This document shows positions 37,454-48,169 of a stretch of 64,000 bases of DNA, piece after piece. The DNA is from Rheum nobile (Eukaryota; Streptophyta; Magnoliopsida; Caryophyllales; Polygonaceae). Positions within the stretch are counted from its first letter, which is position 1; the number at the start of each line of letters is the position of its first letter. The DNA lies in NCBI GenBank assembly GCA_027886185.1, contig WOAB01000124.1, positions 2,914,001-2,978,000 of the forward strand. Reading direction: 5' to 3'. The translations under genes were made by a program, and so were the position numbers. The notes beneath the pieces were generated by a model that was given only the letters and a program-made list of their open reading frames with translations, made no database searches and had not been told where the DNA came from.

Positions 37454-37568
37454 ATGGAGATTAGTTTGCTGTGATTGAAGTTAACGGCATCTGATACTCC
37501 GTATCGTTGTAAGTTTTTGTTTGATTTGTCGACCTTGCAAAGAACAGATGTCGTATCTGGTGTTTTAA
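37454..37568 (+). promoter_or_regulatory. Two short uORFs in the RVE-type leader
   Basis: ATG at 37,454 encodes MEISLL and stops at 37,474. ATG at 37,548 encodes MSYLVF and stops at 37,568. Both precede the main ATG at 37,638 if the transcript starts near 37,300. Confidence 0.45.
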
Positions 37569-37637
37569 GCCGGGGATTTGGAAGTTTGAGCAGCTGAGGC
37601 CCTTACTCGACTGATTTTTTAAGGCTTGTGTAGCTAT

Positions 37638-39449
37638 ATGACGATTCAAGTAAGTCTCTTTGCTGTTTCTCCTCTATTTAGTAATTTCCGTGTGATTAAA
37701 TATTTTCTGTGGAGGCAGAAATTAGTTGTTATTTGTCGTTGAGATTGGAATTGGATAATTCTGTGTAAAACTGATGATTTTTTTTGCATCTAGTTTTGCT
37801 AATTAATGACATCTGTACTGGAATTGGAATTAACAAGTAGTTTGTAATCATTTTGCGCAAATAATTTATTCTCCTATTTTCGGTTGTTTTTTTAGTAGTG
37901 CAGTATGGTATTTTTACAGCAGAAAATATCTGACAACTTTAATATGATCGAAGAACATCTATAAGTAAAAGAAGAATCTTGCTTTTAAGAGTTTGATATT
38001 TGTGAGATTTTTAAAGTAGAAAATATCTGAAAAATATAATATGATCGAAAAACAAAAGAAATAAAAGGAGCTTGCTTCTAAAGTTTGTAGAATACTGCTT
38101 GAATGGGATGCTCTCTTCCATTGATGAATGATATGGAATCGGTGTGTTTGATTTGATCTCAAATGTCAGGATCGCGGCGATGGGAACTCATTGGACAGTG
38201 GTAGCCAAATCATAAGTGAAGAAGGCTATGTTCCAAAGGTCATTAATTATCGTCTTCCTTTACCTTTGAGGGCTTGCGTATTCTTCGTGACTGATTTACG
38301 AGTTACCTTTCCTGTGGTTTCGTAACTCATCTTCTGCCCAACAATTCAATGTAAACAGATTAGGAAACCATACACTATAACCAAACAGAGAGAGAGATGG
38401 ACAGAGGAAGATCATAAGAGGTTTCTAGAAGCTTTGAAGTTATATGGTCGTGCTTGGAGAAAGATACAAGGTAAAGTCATAGAAATGTCCATGATTTTGT
38501 ACTATGCTTTTGATCAGAGCATGTAATTTTCATGAAGTTTTAGTAGATAGAAGGGATGATGAATTAATTTGTTCTATGCTTTTGATCAGAGCATGTTGGT
38601 ACCAAGACCGCAGTTCAGATCAGAAGTCATGCTCAGAAATTCTTTTCTAAGGTCTACTATTGATCTTTATCATATCCACATTTTATGATATATTTTAAAT
38701 GTATGTTTCACTTGCTATAACCATGTTCTTAAGAATTGCTGGTGTAGTTTAGATGGATCTGATTATTTCCCGGGTTATCTTATCAGGTGGTTCGTGAATC
38801 AAGTAACTCGAACTCAGTGGAGTCCGTTGAGATTCCTCCTCCTCGTCCGAAAAGAAAACCAACGTACCCGTATCCTCGCAACCTCGTTTTGCCAGCCAAA
38901 AAAGGAACGCCTTCGTCTTCTGACTCGCCACTTGACCAAGAAAATCAGTCTCCGACTTCTGTCTTGTCCGCGGTTGCTTCAAACGAAGATTCGAACACTC
39001 TTTATGGCAGCTCCGAGAACGCTTCTGAATCAGACGAACCCGTGTCTATGGTATGAATGCGTTGTTCAATCTTCAAAATGATACCCCTCTCATTTTGATG
39101 TTCTGACTCTTCTATATTGTTTTAACAGAAAATGGAGCGGTTACCCGAACACGACGCCTTCAACAAGGAAGGCTCGTTTGAGTCTAGTACATCTACCAAA
39201 AGCTTCAGGCTGTTTGGCAAGACATTGTCAGTTATTGATCTTGAGAAACCATCTACTTCATCTACATCCTCCAGCAACCCAAAATCTCGAGATACGAGCG
39301 AGGGATTAGCCCCGGAAATCGCGGGTTTTGCAGTTGCAAATGCCGGATTTCATCCAGTGGAGGTTGCCTTTTATGGAGGCATGCAATTGCCATTTTCACT
39401 CATTCCAGTTGACATTGCTAATGTTACAAGGCCCTGCTTTTATAGCTAA
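37638..39449 (+). CDS. RVE: REVEILLE-type single-MYB clock transcription factor
   Basis: Nuclear DNA-binding factor of the CCA1/LHY/RVE family, which binds the evening element. Coding exons: 37638-37649, 38170-38238, 38359-38470, 38590-38651, 38787-39050 and 39129-39449; GT/AG and phase are consistent, 279 aa. Seen: RKPYTITKQRERWTEEDH opens the MYB repeat (about residues 29-85), with YGRAWRKIQEHVGTK and SHAQKFF closing it. Proline/basic tail IPPPRPKRKPTYPYPRNL (101-118) is typical of the RVE1/RVE2/RVE7 subgroup. A Ser-rich middle and a C-terminal KSFRLFGKTLSVID motif follow, as in that subgroup. The first coding exon supplies only MTIQ; this ATG was chosen because it splices in frame and follows two tiny uORFs. 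Subgroup member (RVE1 or RVE7) not resolved. Confidence 0.93.
37923..38028 (+). promoter_or_regulatory. Two evening elements in RVE-type intron 1
   Basis: AAAATATCT at 37,923-37,931 and 38,020-38,028. Each sits in a diverged tandem copy that continues ...AATATGATCGAA. The evening element is the known binding site of RVE/CCA1-class MYBs, so autoregulation or cross-regulation is a reasonable inference. Confidence 0.55.
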
Positions 39450-39671
39450 CATCACACCACAAGTGACTGTTCTCTGAAATTTGATCAAGTTATCTCCTTA
39501 AATCTAATACAAAATCTGAATCAAGTTACCAAGAAGCCCCAATTCTTCAAGCTTCTTTAGAGTGGGAGCAATATGGGTTTAGGGACTCGTATAATTTCAA
39601 TCCAAATCCAAATTTACCTATCAATCACTTATCATGAAGAAATCTCCAAATAGATTCAGTGATTTTAACAC

Positions 39672-42600
39672 TCATTCGCAATGTACAATAGTTGGTTCTC
39701 TTGCAGTTGATCCGGTTGCATCACACGTAGAGCTTGCGCTGCTTGAAATCTGCTCTCCCTGCAATTGAATGTAAAGTTGATTATCCAATTCAAATTATGA
39801 ACTTAGTTTTGTATACCTAAAAATGGCAGTGATCATATGCAAGCATAACTTACCTTAGCAATGTTCCTCAGGTATGTTGTTGTGTAGTTTCCAGAAGGAA
39901 AGAGTGCCTCAACTAGGTCACCCAGTACTAATTGAGGTTGTGATACAGCTCCATCATACCAATCTTGTCACAAAATTAGGGATTTATCATATAAAGATAG
40001 AATGAAAACCCAAATGGTTTAGGATGTGTAAAGCTAAGTAAAATGTAGGGAAATTCCTATTTAAGGTTATTCCTCTCGGTGTTCCACGATTAAGTTTTTT
40101 CCGGTTGGTGACCCTAAGGTTTGGGTTTGTTTGTTTCGTAATCAAATTTTTTCATGTTTGTACAATTCTAGTTCAAATTGATTAACTCTAAGTCCACTAT
40201 TGTGTTCTTCGCCCTCAAATTAGTAAGATTTGACTCCTAAACTATCCAAATCCATGTCCGAACCATGTTGATTTGAATTCCGAAGCAACAACCCGTTTCC
40301 GACCTTAAGAATTCAAATCGGAATGGTTCGAGTATGTATTTGATTGTTGTAGGAGTCGAATCCTACTAAGTTGGGGTCAATAAACTTAATAATGAGCTTC
40401 AATTTGATCAATTCGAACCGAAATGATACGGATATGGAAAATTCCGGTTACAAAGCGAACAAACCCAAACATTATGGACATCAACTGGAAAAAACTTAAT
40501 CGTGAGACACCAACAAGAATAATCTTAAACCAGGGGTAACAACAGGAATTTCCCTAAAATATATATCAAGATACATACCGAGAGAGGTGGAGTTCAGAAT
40601 CTTCTTATCATATCTCCAAAGGCTTTCTTTTGTCAGAAAACCAAAGCAAGATTGGTCTTCAATGTTGATGTTTTGAAGGAAAGTAGTCAGGGTGTAGTTG
40701 TAAGGATCTGTAGTGTACGTTTCATCAATCAACACATCCACCGTCTATCAAAAAAATAACAGATAGTATAGCATAGTATGTCACAAACTTAGCAAAATTT
40801 GTAATGCAAAAGTTTTGAATACTTATCCAGTCAACTTACACATAGTATAGCATGAAGTTCATCAAGGTCATCGGAGATTGATACATTATACGTAACTTTG
40901 TTGATGGAATCGTCTATGTTTTCTCCGCCTGCATCTTCTATGAACTGCCATAGGTCAAATGAGGAAATTAAAGCAAACAACTACCTAATTACATGAGAAA
41001 TTAAAAGTTGCACAAGAAAGTTACCTTTGTTTTAAAGGCATCCTTGGTGAAAGACCATATCCCCTGCAGTTACATTCAAAGATTAGAAAATATAACAAAA
41101 AGCTTGAAATAGCAAGTGATGAATATATGAGTTTGGGGTAGAAAAAATGAATTTAAATTGCTTCTGCATTATAATAAATCTAAGAGTATAGCTACAAGAA
41201 AACACTCACATTGTCATAGAGCATCCAAGCAACTGTGGGCTTGAGTGAAGACTTCTTGCTAGCTGCCACTTTTACCAAGCACATGTAATTTTGCTTAACC
41301 TACTCAAGAAATGCAAACAACTAATTCTATTAGCATCAGTTAAAAGTTATCATAATCGGGATTATCATCTTCAAATTTTACTAAAATCATTTACCCAGCA
41401 GACTAGATGATCTTCATATATTTCAACATCATATTCAAAATTTCTACAAAACAATGCCTTTAATAATTCAAATTATTAATGATGGCTAAAATTATATAAA
41501 ATCAGTTTGAACAATATATTTGACTAATCAGCTGAACCGGTATTGAACTTACTGCATCATAAACTTGATTTGCTCTAGCTTCCAAGTTTGCGAACACGCC
41601 CACATACTTAATCCACTCTGCACGCTGTTACTTAAGCCACATATGTTAATTTCGGTAGAATTGATTGTCTATCTATTAAAAAATAAAAGCATTTCCAAAA
41701 TCATGCTTGAAACATGTAATTACTATCCAAATAGAGGTGAAAACATTAGTGGAAGATTAAAAAGCACTAACCGCGAGAGGATAATTTTCAATCAAGGGTA
41801 CAAATGTGGCAAAGTTGCAGGATTGTGGCTGATCTGTTGAACTTGTAAAGTGTGTTGAGAACTGCGATAACTGCTGAGGCTCGCTCTTGTTTACTGCTGT
41901 AATTTCTCCTCCTTCATACATCTTAAATAGGCATTCGGACGCCACTGCACTTGAAGTGATGCCTTTGCAAAGCCCTAATAATCCTAAAAGCTAAAAATGT
42001 CCACAAACTTATAAATCAAACACCATTGGGATGAAAAATTACATCTTGAGAAGTTTAAACACATCGGTTGCTGTTGTATTGGAAATTGGAAAACCTAACT
42101 CTTCAATTCTCATGAAAACTGTAATTGAATTTCAATTTGTATGCATCTCATCTTATCCTGATCAAGTTACGAAATTGAACCATTGCAGAAGCTTACAGAA
42201 AATTGGGAAGAACTTTACCTCGAAGAACGAAACTGCAAAATCAATAAGACAGAGCAACAAACGGATCAGATTTAGTTGTCCAGGAGATCAAGTCAATAAT
42301 TTTTTGTCTTTTTCATGGAAATTGAATTCGGGAAGAAAAAATAAAGAGGCAAAATTTAAATTACCAGGAATTCCTGGAAAAGTATCGGTGTCGATGGAGT
42401 AATTGGAGAAGGGAACAACGAAGGATTTGATTCTGGAGGTGCAATACTTGGTCCGGGCTGCTATTCTTGTGTTGTCCTGCGAAAATCATCCAACGGTTAG
42501 ATTCGTCAGTAAAGAAGAAATGTTCTTAACAGATTTGCGCGCCAAAATCGCGTGTTTGGGCTGGGCCTATGACAACTAAGTGTTTGGGCCCATTAAGTTG

Positions 42601-43451
42601 CATAGACCAGCCCATAGTTCTTAAATCTTTTCGAGAAAATTAGACGCTAAGGATCTTAAAGGGAAAACATAGTAAGTTTAAGCCCATTTTTTTTAAATTT
42701 GTAAATATAATTTCATATTACTATACATATGGCCCAAAGAGGATGAAAGTATTTTTTTTATAGTTTAGGGGTTAGGATTTAGGATATAGGGTTTAAGGTT
42801 TATGAATTTTTAAAGACTTAAGAAATCAAAGAGCTAATTTATTTAATTAGGAATTGAAACTTGCTATTTAACCCACTTAACGGGTCAAAAATACTAAGGA
42901 TCGAATCTTTTTGGGGGTGACGTTGATGTCATATGAGAATGATAATACCACCGTGATTGATGACGTCAATCCCATAATTCCACTGCAGTTGTTTTCTAGG
43001 GAAAGAGACCCTTCTTCAACCTCATGAAATTGAATTGTTTCTAAACTTTAACCTATAATTTCTTCAATTTACTGATTTGTTTCCATCTCTTGTATTAGCT
43101 TAATTAAATTGCTGGATTAATTTCGTTGAGTGAGCGATCCCAAATTCAACAGCACTTGACACCTTAATTTCTCTTCTAATTAAATGAATTTATGCTAATA
43201 AAACTGGTTTATGTTATCACGATGAGAATTGCTGAATTTAATTATGTAAATACCTGAAGAAGAAGGTAACTCTGACCATCAATGTCATTCTTGATGACCT
43301 TGAAATTCCGCCCATAATATATTCTGAAATTGACAGCATCTTCCACCCTTGATATGTTCCCTTGCACCTCCACCTTCGGCGTTGAACCATCCACCACCAC
43401 CAGAGCCACCGCCATCACCGCCGTCATCAGCACCGTCCGTACACCTCTCAT
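39672..43451 (-). CDS. Secreted plant protein of unknown function (possible solute-binding fold)
   Basis: Eleven exons, all GT/AG: 43451-43254, 42476-42365, 42232-42219 (14 nt), 41990-41772, 41624-41553, 41299-41210, 41063-41025, 40944-40840, 40744-40579, 39963-39854 and 39758-39672; open, 403 aa. Seen: signal peptide (MRGVRTVLMTAVMAVALVVV), several N-glycosylation sequons (NIS, NYS, NYT twice, NST), and conserved blocks AEWIKYVGVFANLEARANQ, SSLKPTVAWMLYDNGIWSF, VDVLIDETYTTDPYNYTL, SLWRYDKKILNSTS and WYDGAVSQPQLVLGDLVEAL. I recall this as a conserved plant family without an established role; the block pattern suggests a periplasmic-binding/TroA-like fold, which is inference. Intron positions are supported by continuous reading between blocks. 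Converges with the RVE-type gene. Confidence 0.85.
42219..42232 (-). other. 14-nt microexon
   Basis: Exon 3 of the secreted-protein gene, between TTTTGCAG and GTAAAG. With the single base carried from exon 2 it encodes VSFFE and joins LLGLLGLCKGITSS in exon 4. Skipping it would shift the frame. Confidence 0.75.
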
Positions 43452-44523
43452 GATTCTTAGCTTCTAAATACAAGCTGAATTTGGACTAGAAACAGAGATT
43501 ATAACGTTGAGGAAAACTGAAAGTGACCCGGCCTCTCCAAGTTGTTGCTCTTCTTCCTTAATTTGTTGTAGTTATTGTGTTTATATATCATTATCTTGCA
43601 ATTCCCAAAGTACCCATTTGCCTTTTCATTCTGTACTCTGCAAAAAGAGAGAAAAAACAAAGCTGAAGTGAAAAAGGGATGTGGGTAGAGTGGGAAAAGG
43701 CTTGCAACTTTTGGGTAAAATGGGCATGAAAAAGGGTTCATGGTGGATTGGTGGTGTTTGGATGATATTTTTGGCTTTTATTTAGACTCAATTGACACTT
43801 TTCCTCTTCATATAATGCACATATATATCTAATTTATGTTTTTTTTTTATCATGGGTGATGACCCAAACACAACCTACATAATGTTATAGGCAAAACCCG
43901 TTTTACGTTTACAAAATCTCAATTTATTATCACTTGAGTATAATTTCAGGAATATAAGCCAATTCTCATAGTCATAGGACTCATAGGTAATCAAGTATGA
44001 TATGAGTTTTAAAGAATATGGTTTCACGGCAAACACCCCACATAAATCCAAGATCTCACATGGGAGGTCACATATTCTTTATATATATTTTGACCAAAAA
44101 CAAATATTCTTTATATATATGATTTAAATATATACTAAAGTATTTAAAAAGGGGGAATTGAATGGAATTTGATTGCATGTGATAGCATGATATGTACTAC
44201 TATGAAAGGGCAAAAAAACAAGGGAAGCCCGTGAGCTTGCAAAAGCCAGAGTTGGCCTGACTTGAGAATTTGTCAGCTTCTCATGAATCCCTTTGCTTTT
44301 TGTTTCCACACACTCCTCCATCTCAAGATTCTCAATTCTCTACTTCTGCTTTTCTTTTTCTTTGTTTTTTTGCCTTATTTGTTATCATGTACTCAAGTTT
44401 CAACTAACCAAAAGCTTTGCCCATGTGCAGTGCACCCACGTTTGTAGTGAAATGGTAATAATTTGGTGTACTATTATCCTTATGACATAACCATTATATA
44501 GTTAAGGTATGTATGCATGTGAT
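43452..44523. other. Upstream flank of the secreted-protein gene
   Basis: Presumed promoter on the minus strand, with A-rich and CT-rich tracts. No second gene, RNA gene or repeat recognised. Confidence 0.35.
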
Positions 44524-45468
44524 CAGTGACGGACCCAGGGGGGCTTGAGTGGGCGGCCGCCCCCGCTTAGCCCCCGGAAATCGCCGAGATTAGGGAAGAG
44601 CCGGTGGCGAGTTGTCATTGAAGCCCCTGCAGGCTGCTGGAAATGGGGGTTGCGCCTGCGGTGCTGAGGTGCGGAAGGCGACTGAGGTTGAAGACGGCTT
44701 GTTGCCCTTTTAAAAAAAAAAATTACAACGGTGCGAAAACGACGTCGTTTTGGTCCCATATCAAACGACGTCGTTTTGTTAAAAAATTAAACACTTCATT
44801 TCACTTTTTTTTTAAAAAAAAATAATCAAAAAACAATGAAATTCCGCTGTCTTTCCCCCTTTCTGCAGTGCCAAAATTTCGAAGCTTCCCTAGAGGCTGC
44901 TGCTGCGCTGCACTCGGGCTCGGCCACTCGCCGCCACTGCCTCCCACGGCGACGACTCGCCACCGACAACCGCCATCCCCGGACCCCGGCCGTCGACTAT
45001 AGTCTGTAAGTTGCTCGGTTGCCCTCCCTCCCAGCCTCCCCTTTAATGTTTTTAGGGTTTGAATAGATTTTGGTTAAATTATTTTTGTTGAATTTGAACT
45101 CAATTGATTTTGTTTAGGTATTTAGATTTGTTTCCTATCTATATCTATTTGTCTTGTTGGTTGAATTTTATTGATAATTGGTTGAAAATTGTAATTTAAG
45201 ATTGATTTTGTTTGAATTGAAAATTGGTTGAAGACCAAATGTGAAGTTGCTTTCTTTTTTATTAGGATTATGGACAAATTTGTTTAGGTATTTATCCCCT
45301 TTGTCGTTTGAAGAGTCGAGAGTGGTGTCATGACTTAGTTATTTTCAATTTCTTTTAATGAACTCTTTTATCGCGATTTTTATAATTACTAATATATATT
45401 AATCGACACATATTTTGAGTTATGTTAAATAATTGTGCCCCTCTTTCAATAATTCTTGGATCCGCCAC
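44524..45468. mobile_element. TIR element with CAGTGACGGACCCAGG end
   Basis: Left end CAGTGACGGACCCAGGGGGG; the reverse complement of the right end GTGGCGGATCCAAGAATTAT. Flanks CATGTGAT and CATGATAA are similar but not identical, so the duplication is uncertain. The GTGRCGGAYCCARG end is widespread in plants and is usually assigned to hAT-like elements. Interior is GC-rich at the left with two AAACGACGTCGTTTTG palindromes (about 44,735 and 44,763), then T-rich. No transposase. Confidence 0.6.
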
Positions 45469-45958
45469 ATGATAATACATAAGAAACTAGAAAGAAAGTA
45501 AACCTCACCTTGTCTAGGGTAGATGTTATCAAATTCAGATTTACCGTAATTTTTTTTTGTATTTTCGCAATTACTAGCGACATTGGATTCGTGGAGTCGA
45601 TCGATTGAGTTGCAATGGAATATGTAAATTACAAGAATTACCTAGAGCAAGAGTTTTCAAGAATTATCTTTATTTAATTAAATAAATATCGAGACTAGAC
45701 TTGAGAAGAGCGAGTTTTCAAGAATTCGAGATCGTAAGCATTGAATGGAGAGCTAGCTCTGAGCGATAATCACAATGTGCGTTACATGAATTTTTGACAG
45801 GGTATATATACGGACAAACTAAATATACGCGAAAATCTATAATTATATATTAAAGCTCTCATATTTAGAGTTACGAGAACGTTTTTAGGAAAAGTTATTG
45901 AGGTATTATTATTTAATTATTTAATTTATTATTATATTAAGTAATCAAAAAAAAAATA
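45469..45958. other. Intergenic spacer
   Basis: No gene or named repeat seen. Contains AAGAATTATCTTTATTTAAT and short A-runs up to the Helitron junction. Confidence 0.3.
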
Positions 45959-47244
45959 TCTATATTAAAGCGATTTGTTTTTGAATCATCAAAAAGATTC
46001 TGGACCCACATTACTCATATGTCAAATTATAAAATTAACAAAGTTTAATGTTAACCAACCAAGTATCTGAATTTTAAATAATATATCTTACATTATTTAT
46101 GTTTTATTTACCTGATTATAAAATTTGATTTTAACCATCCAAACTTTTTAATTTAATGTACGATATTAGTGATGTTTTTTTATTGTTAAATGTAACAATT
46201 CCCATTTAATCTAATATTTATTTGTTATTAGAATAAAATAAATCATAATCTCACTATTTTTTAGCAAATCTTATTTTTAAGAACATGACAATTTTATCTT
46301 AATTCTAATAACCTAGCAAATCTTATCATAATTTCACTCTTCTATCTGATATAAATCATCGTATTAACTAATTAAGAACATGTTAGATACATTTTTTTTT
46401 TCTAAACTATGATTATGGCATAGGTTAAGAACTTAATTTTAGAAGGATTTTTTTAGATGTGATTATATCAGGACTTTTAATATTCTGTAAAAGGGTTTAA
46501 GCATTACTTTTTAGGGAATGGTTTTCAAAACGAGAATTCTTAACATATGGCCTTAGGGCATAGGTTAGAAAAAATGATATAACAATTATTAGCACTAATT
46601 ATTTAACGTATATTTCAATTATTCCAAAAAATTTGAATTAAAAAACTTATTTTTTTCTCTTTAAATACAAATACACATCTAAATAAACTCATCATAACAA
46701 ACATGAATAACCTTTGGTATATATTCTACCTATCTCAAACTTTTTTATTTCAATTTTTTTGATGTTTTTTAGATTATGATTTACAATTAGTCATTAAATT
46801 ATTTCTATTTTCTTATTTTAATTTTTGAGCTAATATGATTGATATTTTGATATTTTTGAATAATTAATATTAAACTAACATATTTTTAATATAGCATTTC
46901 AACAAATCACTTTCAAAGCTAGAATTTTGCTATAAGTACACATGTTTATGTTTAACTAATATTATCACTTATAATTTTTAATATTAAAATACTGACCAAA
47001 TTTTTATATTATATGCAATATAATATAGTTTATTGAAAATACACGATAAAAGGTAATGACCTCTCTTTCGATAATATTTTGTCAATCTCTTTAATATTTT
47101 TATTCAATTAGTTTTTTTTTATATTATCATTCATCTACTTCTATAACAGTTCTATATAGATTAAACATATAATTTTGATATACTATTTTTTTAAATGTAA
47201 GAAAAAATAAACAAATCCTGTGCAAGGCACGGGTACTACACTAG
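45959..47244 (+). mobile_element. Non-autonomous Helitron (1,286 bp), both ends visible
   Basis: 5' end TCTATATTAAAGCGATTTGT preceded by A (45,958). 3' end hairpin CCTGTGCAAGGCACGGG (7-bp stem with one G-T pair), then TACTACACTAG, followed by T (47,245). AT-rich interior with no coding; it contains a TTCTAAACTATG...CATAGGTTAGAAAAA MITE at about 46,400-46,580. The last 11 bases are identical to those of the 12-kb Helitron. Confidence 0.85.
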
Positions 47245-47351
47245 TATGTTTAAATGGACGCGAAACTACACGCTTAAGCTAAGCGTCCGGTTTTATACGC
47301 TTAGCTTAAGCGTGTAGTTTTTTTTTTCAAGTTTAAAAGCACACGCTTACC

Positions 47352-47594
47352 TTAGGCGTACAGTACGGTTTTTTTTCTTCCAAAAATTGCATTTTTTCCC
47401 ATAATCATGTAGAGAATTTCAATACGAGTCCGTACATATAAAATTCGTCCAAAACGGACATCGTTTGCCCCTCCAAAAGCCCAAAAAACGAAGCCTTCAA
47501 CCCGTGCGCATAGCTTCTTCGAGCAGTCCATCCGTAAGCTTTTATAAGCTTCAATGGGGGATTTGACACATTTCTTGGATCCAATTGAAGCCAT
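47352..47594 (-). CDS. Conserved small ORF, left palindrome arm
   Basis: 80 residues starting MASIGSKKCVKSPIEAYKS, with FWAFGGANDVRFGRILYVRT in the second half. Not recognised. The right-arm frame at 50,273 encodes nearly the same protein. The start follows a TTAATGGCTTCAAT context in both arms. Preservation in both arms may reflect recent duplication or gene conversion rather than selection. Confidence 0.35.
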   Translation of the reverse strand: MASIGSKKCVKSPIEAYKSLRMDCSKKLCARVEGFVFWAFGGANDVRFGRILYVRTRIEILYMIMGKNAIFGRKKTVLYA

Positions 47595-48169
47595 TAACTA
47601 TTGGGCATTTAAGAGGACCTTATCATACACGTAATTCCACATTTAATCGGATTGAATGTCGATTAAAATCGTAGAATTTTACCCCCAAAGCCACCGTGTC
47701 ATCCAAGGGGCCGATTTGAACAAATCCAAAATTGTACCAAATCATCTTCAATTGGAGGGCATGAACCATAGGGCCTTGTTGAGGGTGTCCTAAGATTCAA
47801 AATGCCTATAAAATCCCCTTCAATCGTTGCCCCAATGCATCCAATTTCGAAGTCAAAACTCATGAATCCTAAATCCCGTTACCGGTTGTTCTTGACCGAA
47901 AATCGAGCACATGAAAGCTTTATTCTTGCAATTGTTGGTACTACTAGCCTTGAAAATTGGTCCTCTTTCAAAGCCCTCTCTTTACATCACCGGAAAAAGA
48001 CCACTTCCATTCAATTTGGAGTTTTTTCGACGAGGTGTCAAGAAGGTATTCCGGCGGGATTGAATTTGTGCCCATTTTGCGATTTTTGGGGTATTTTTCA
48101 TTTGTTTTGTCTTAATCTTGGTTAAGTTAATTAATCTAGATTAGTGAAAAATATTTTAGGATCAATTTG

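Noticed and set aside
41395..41450. Possible extra exon of the secreted-protein gene (NFEYDVEIYEDHLVCW)
   Set aside because: It has splice-like borders, but in the required phase it begins AAA TTT TGA, a stop. Exon 5 joins exon 6 in frame without it.
47802..48125. 107-residue frame in the left palindrome arm
   Set aside because: Its mirror in the right arm is not preserved as an open frame on the corresponding strand, and no motif is recognisable.
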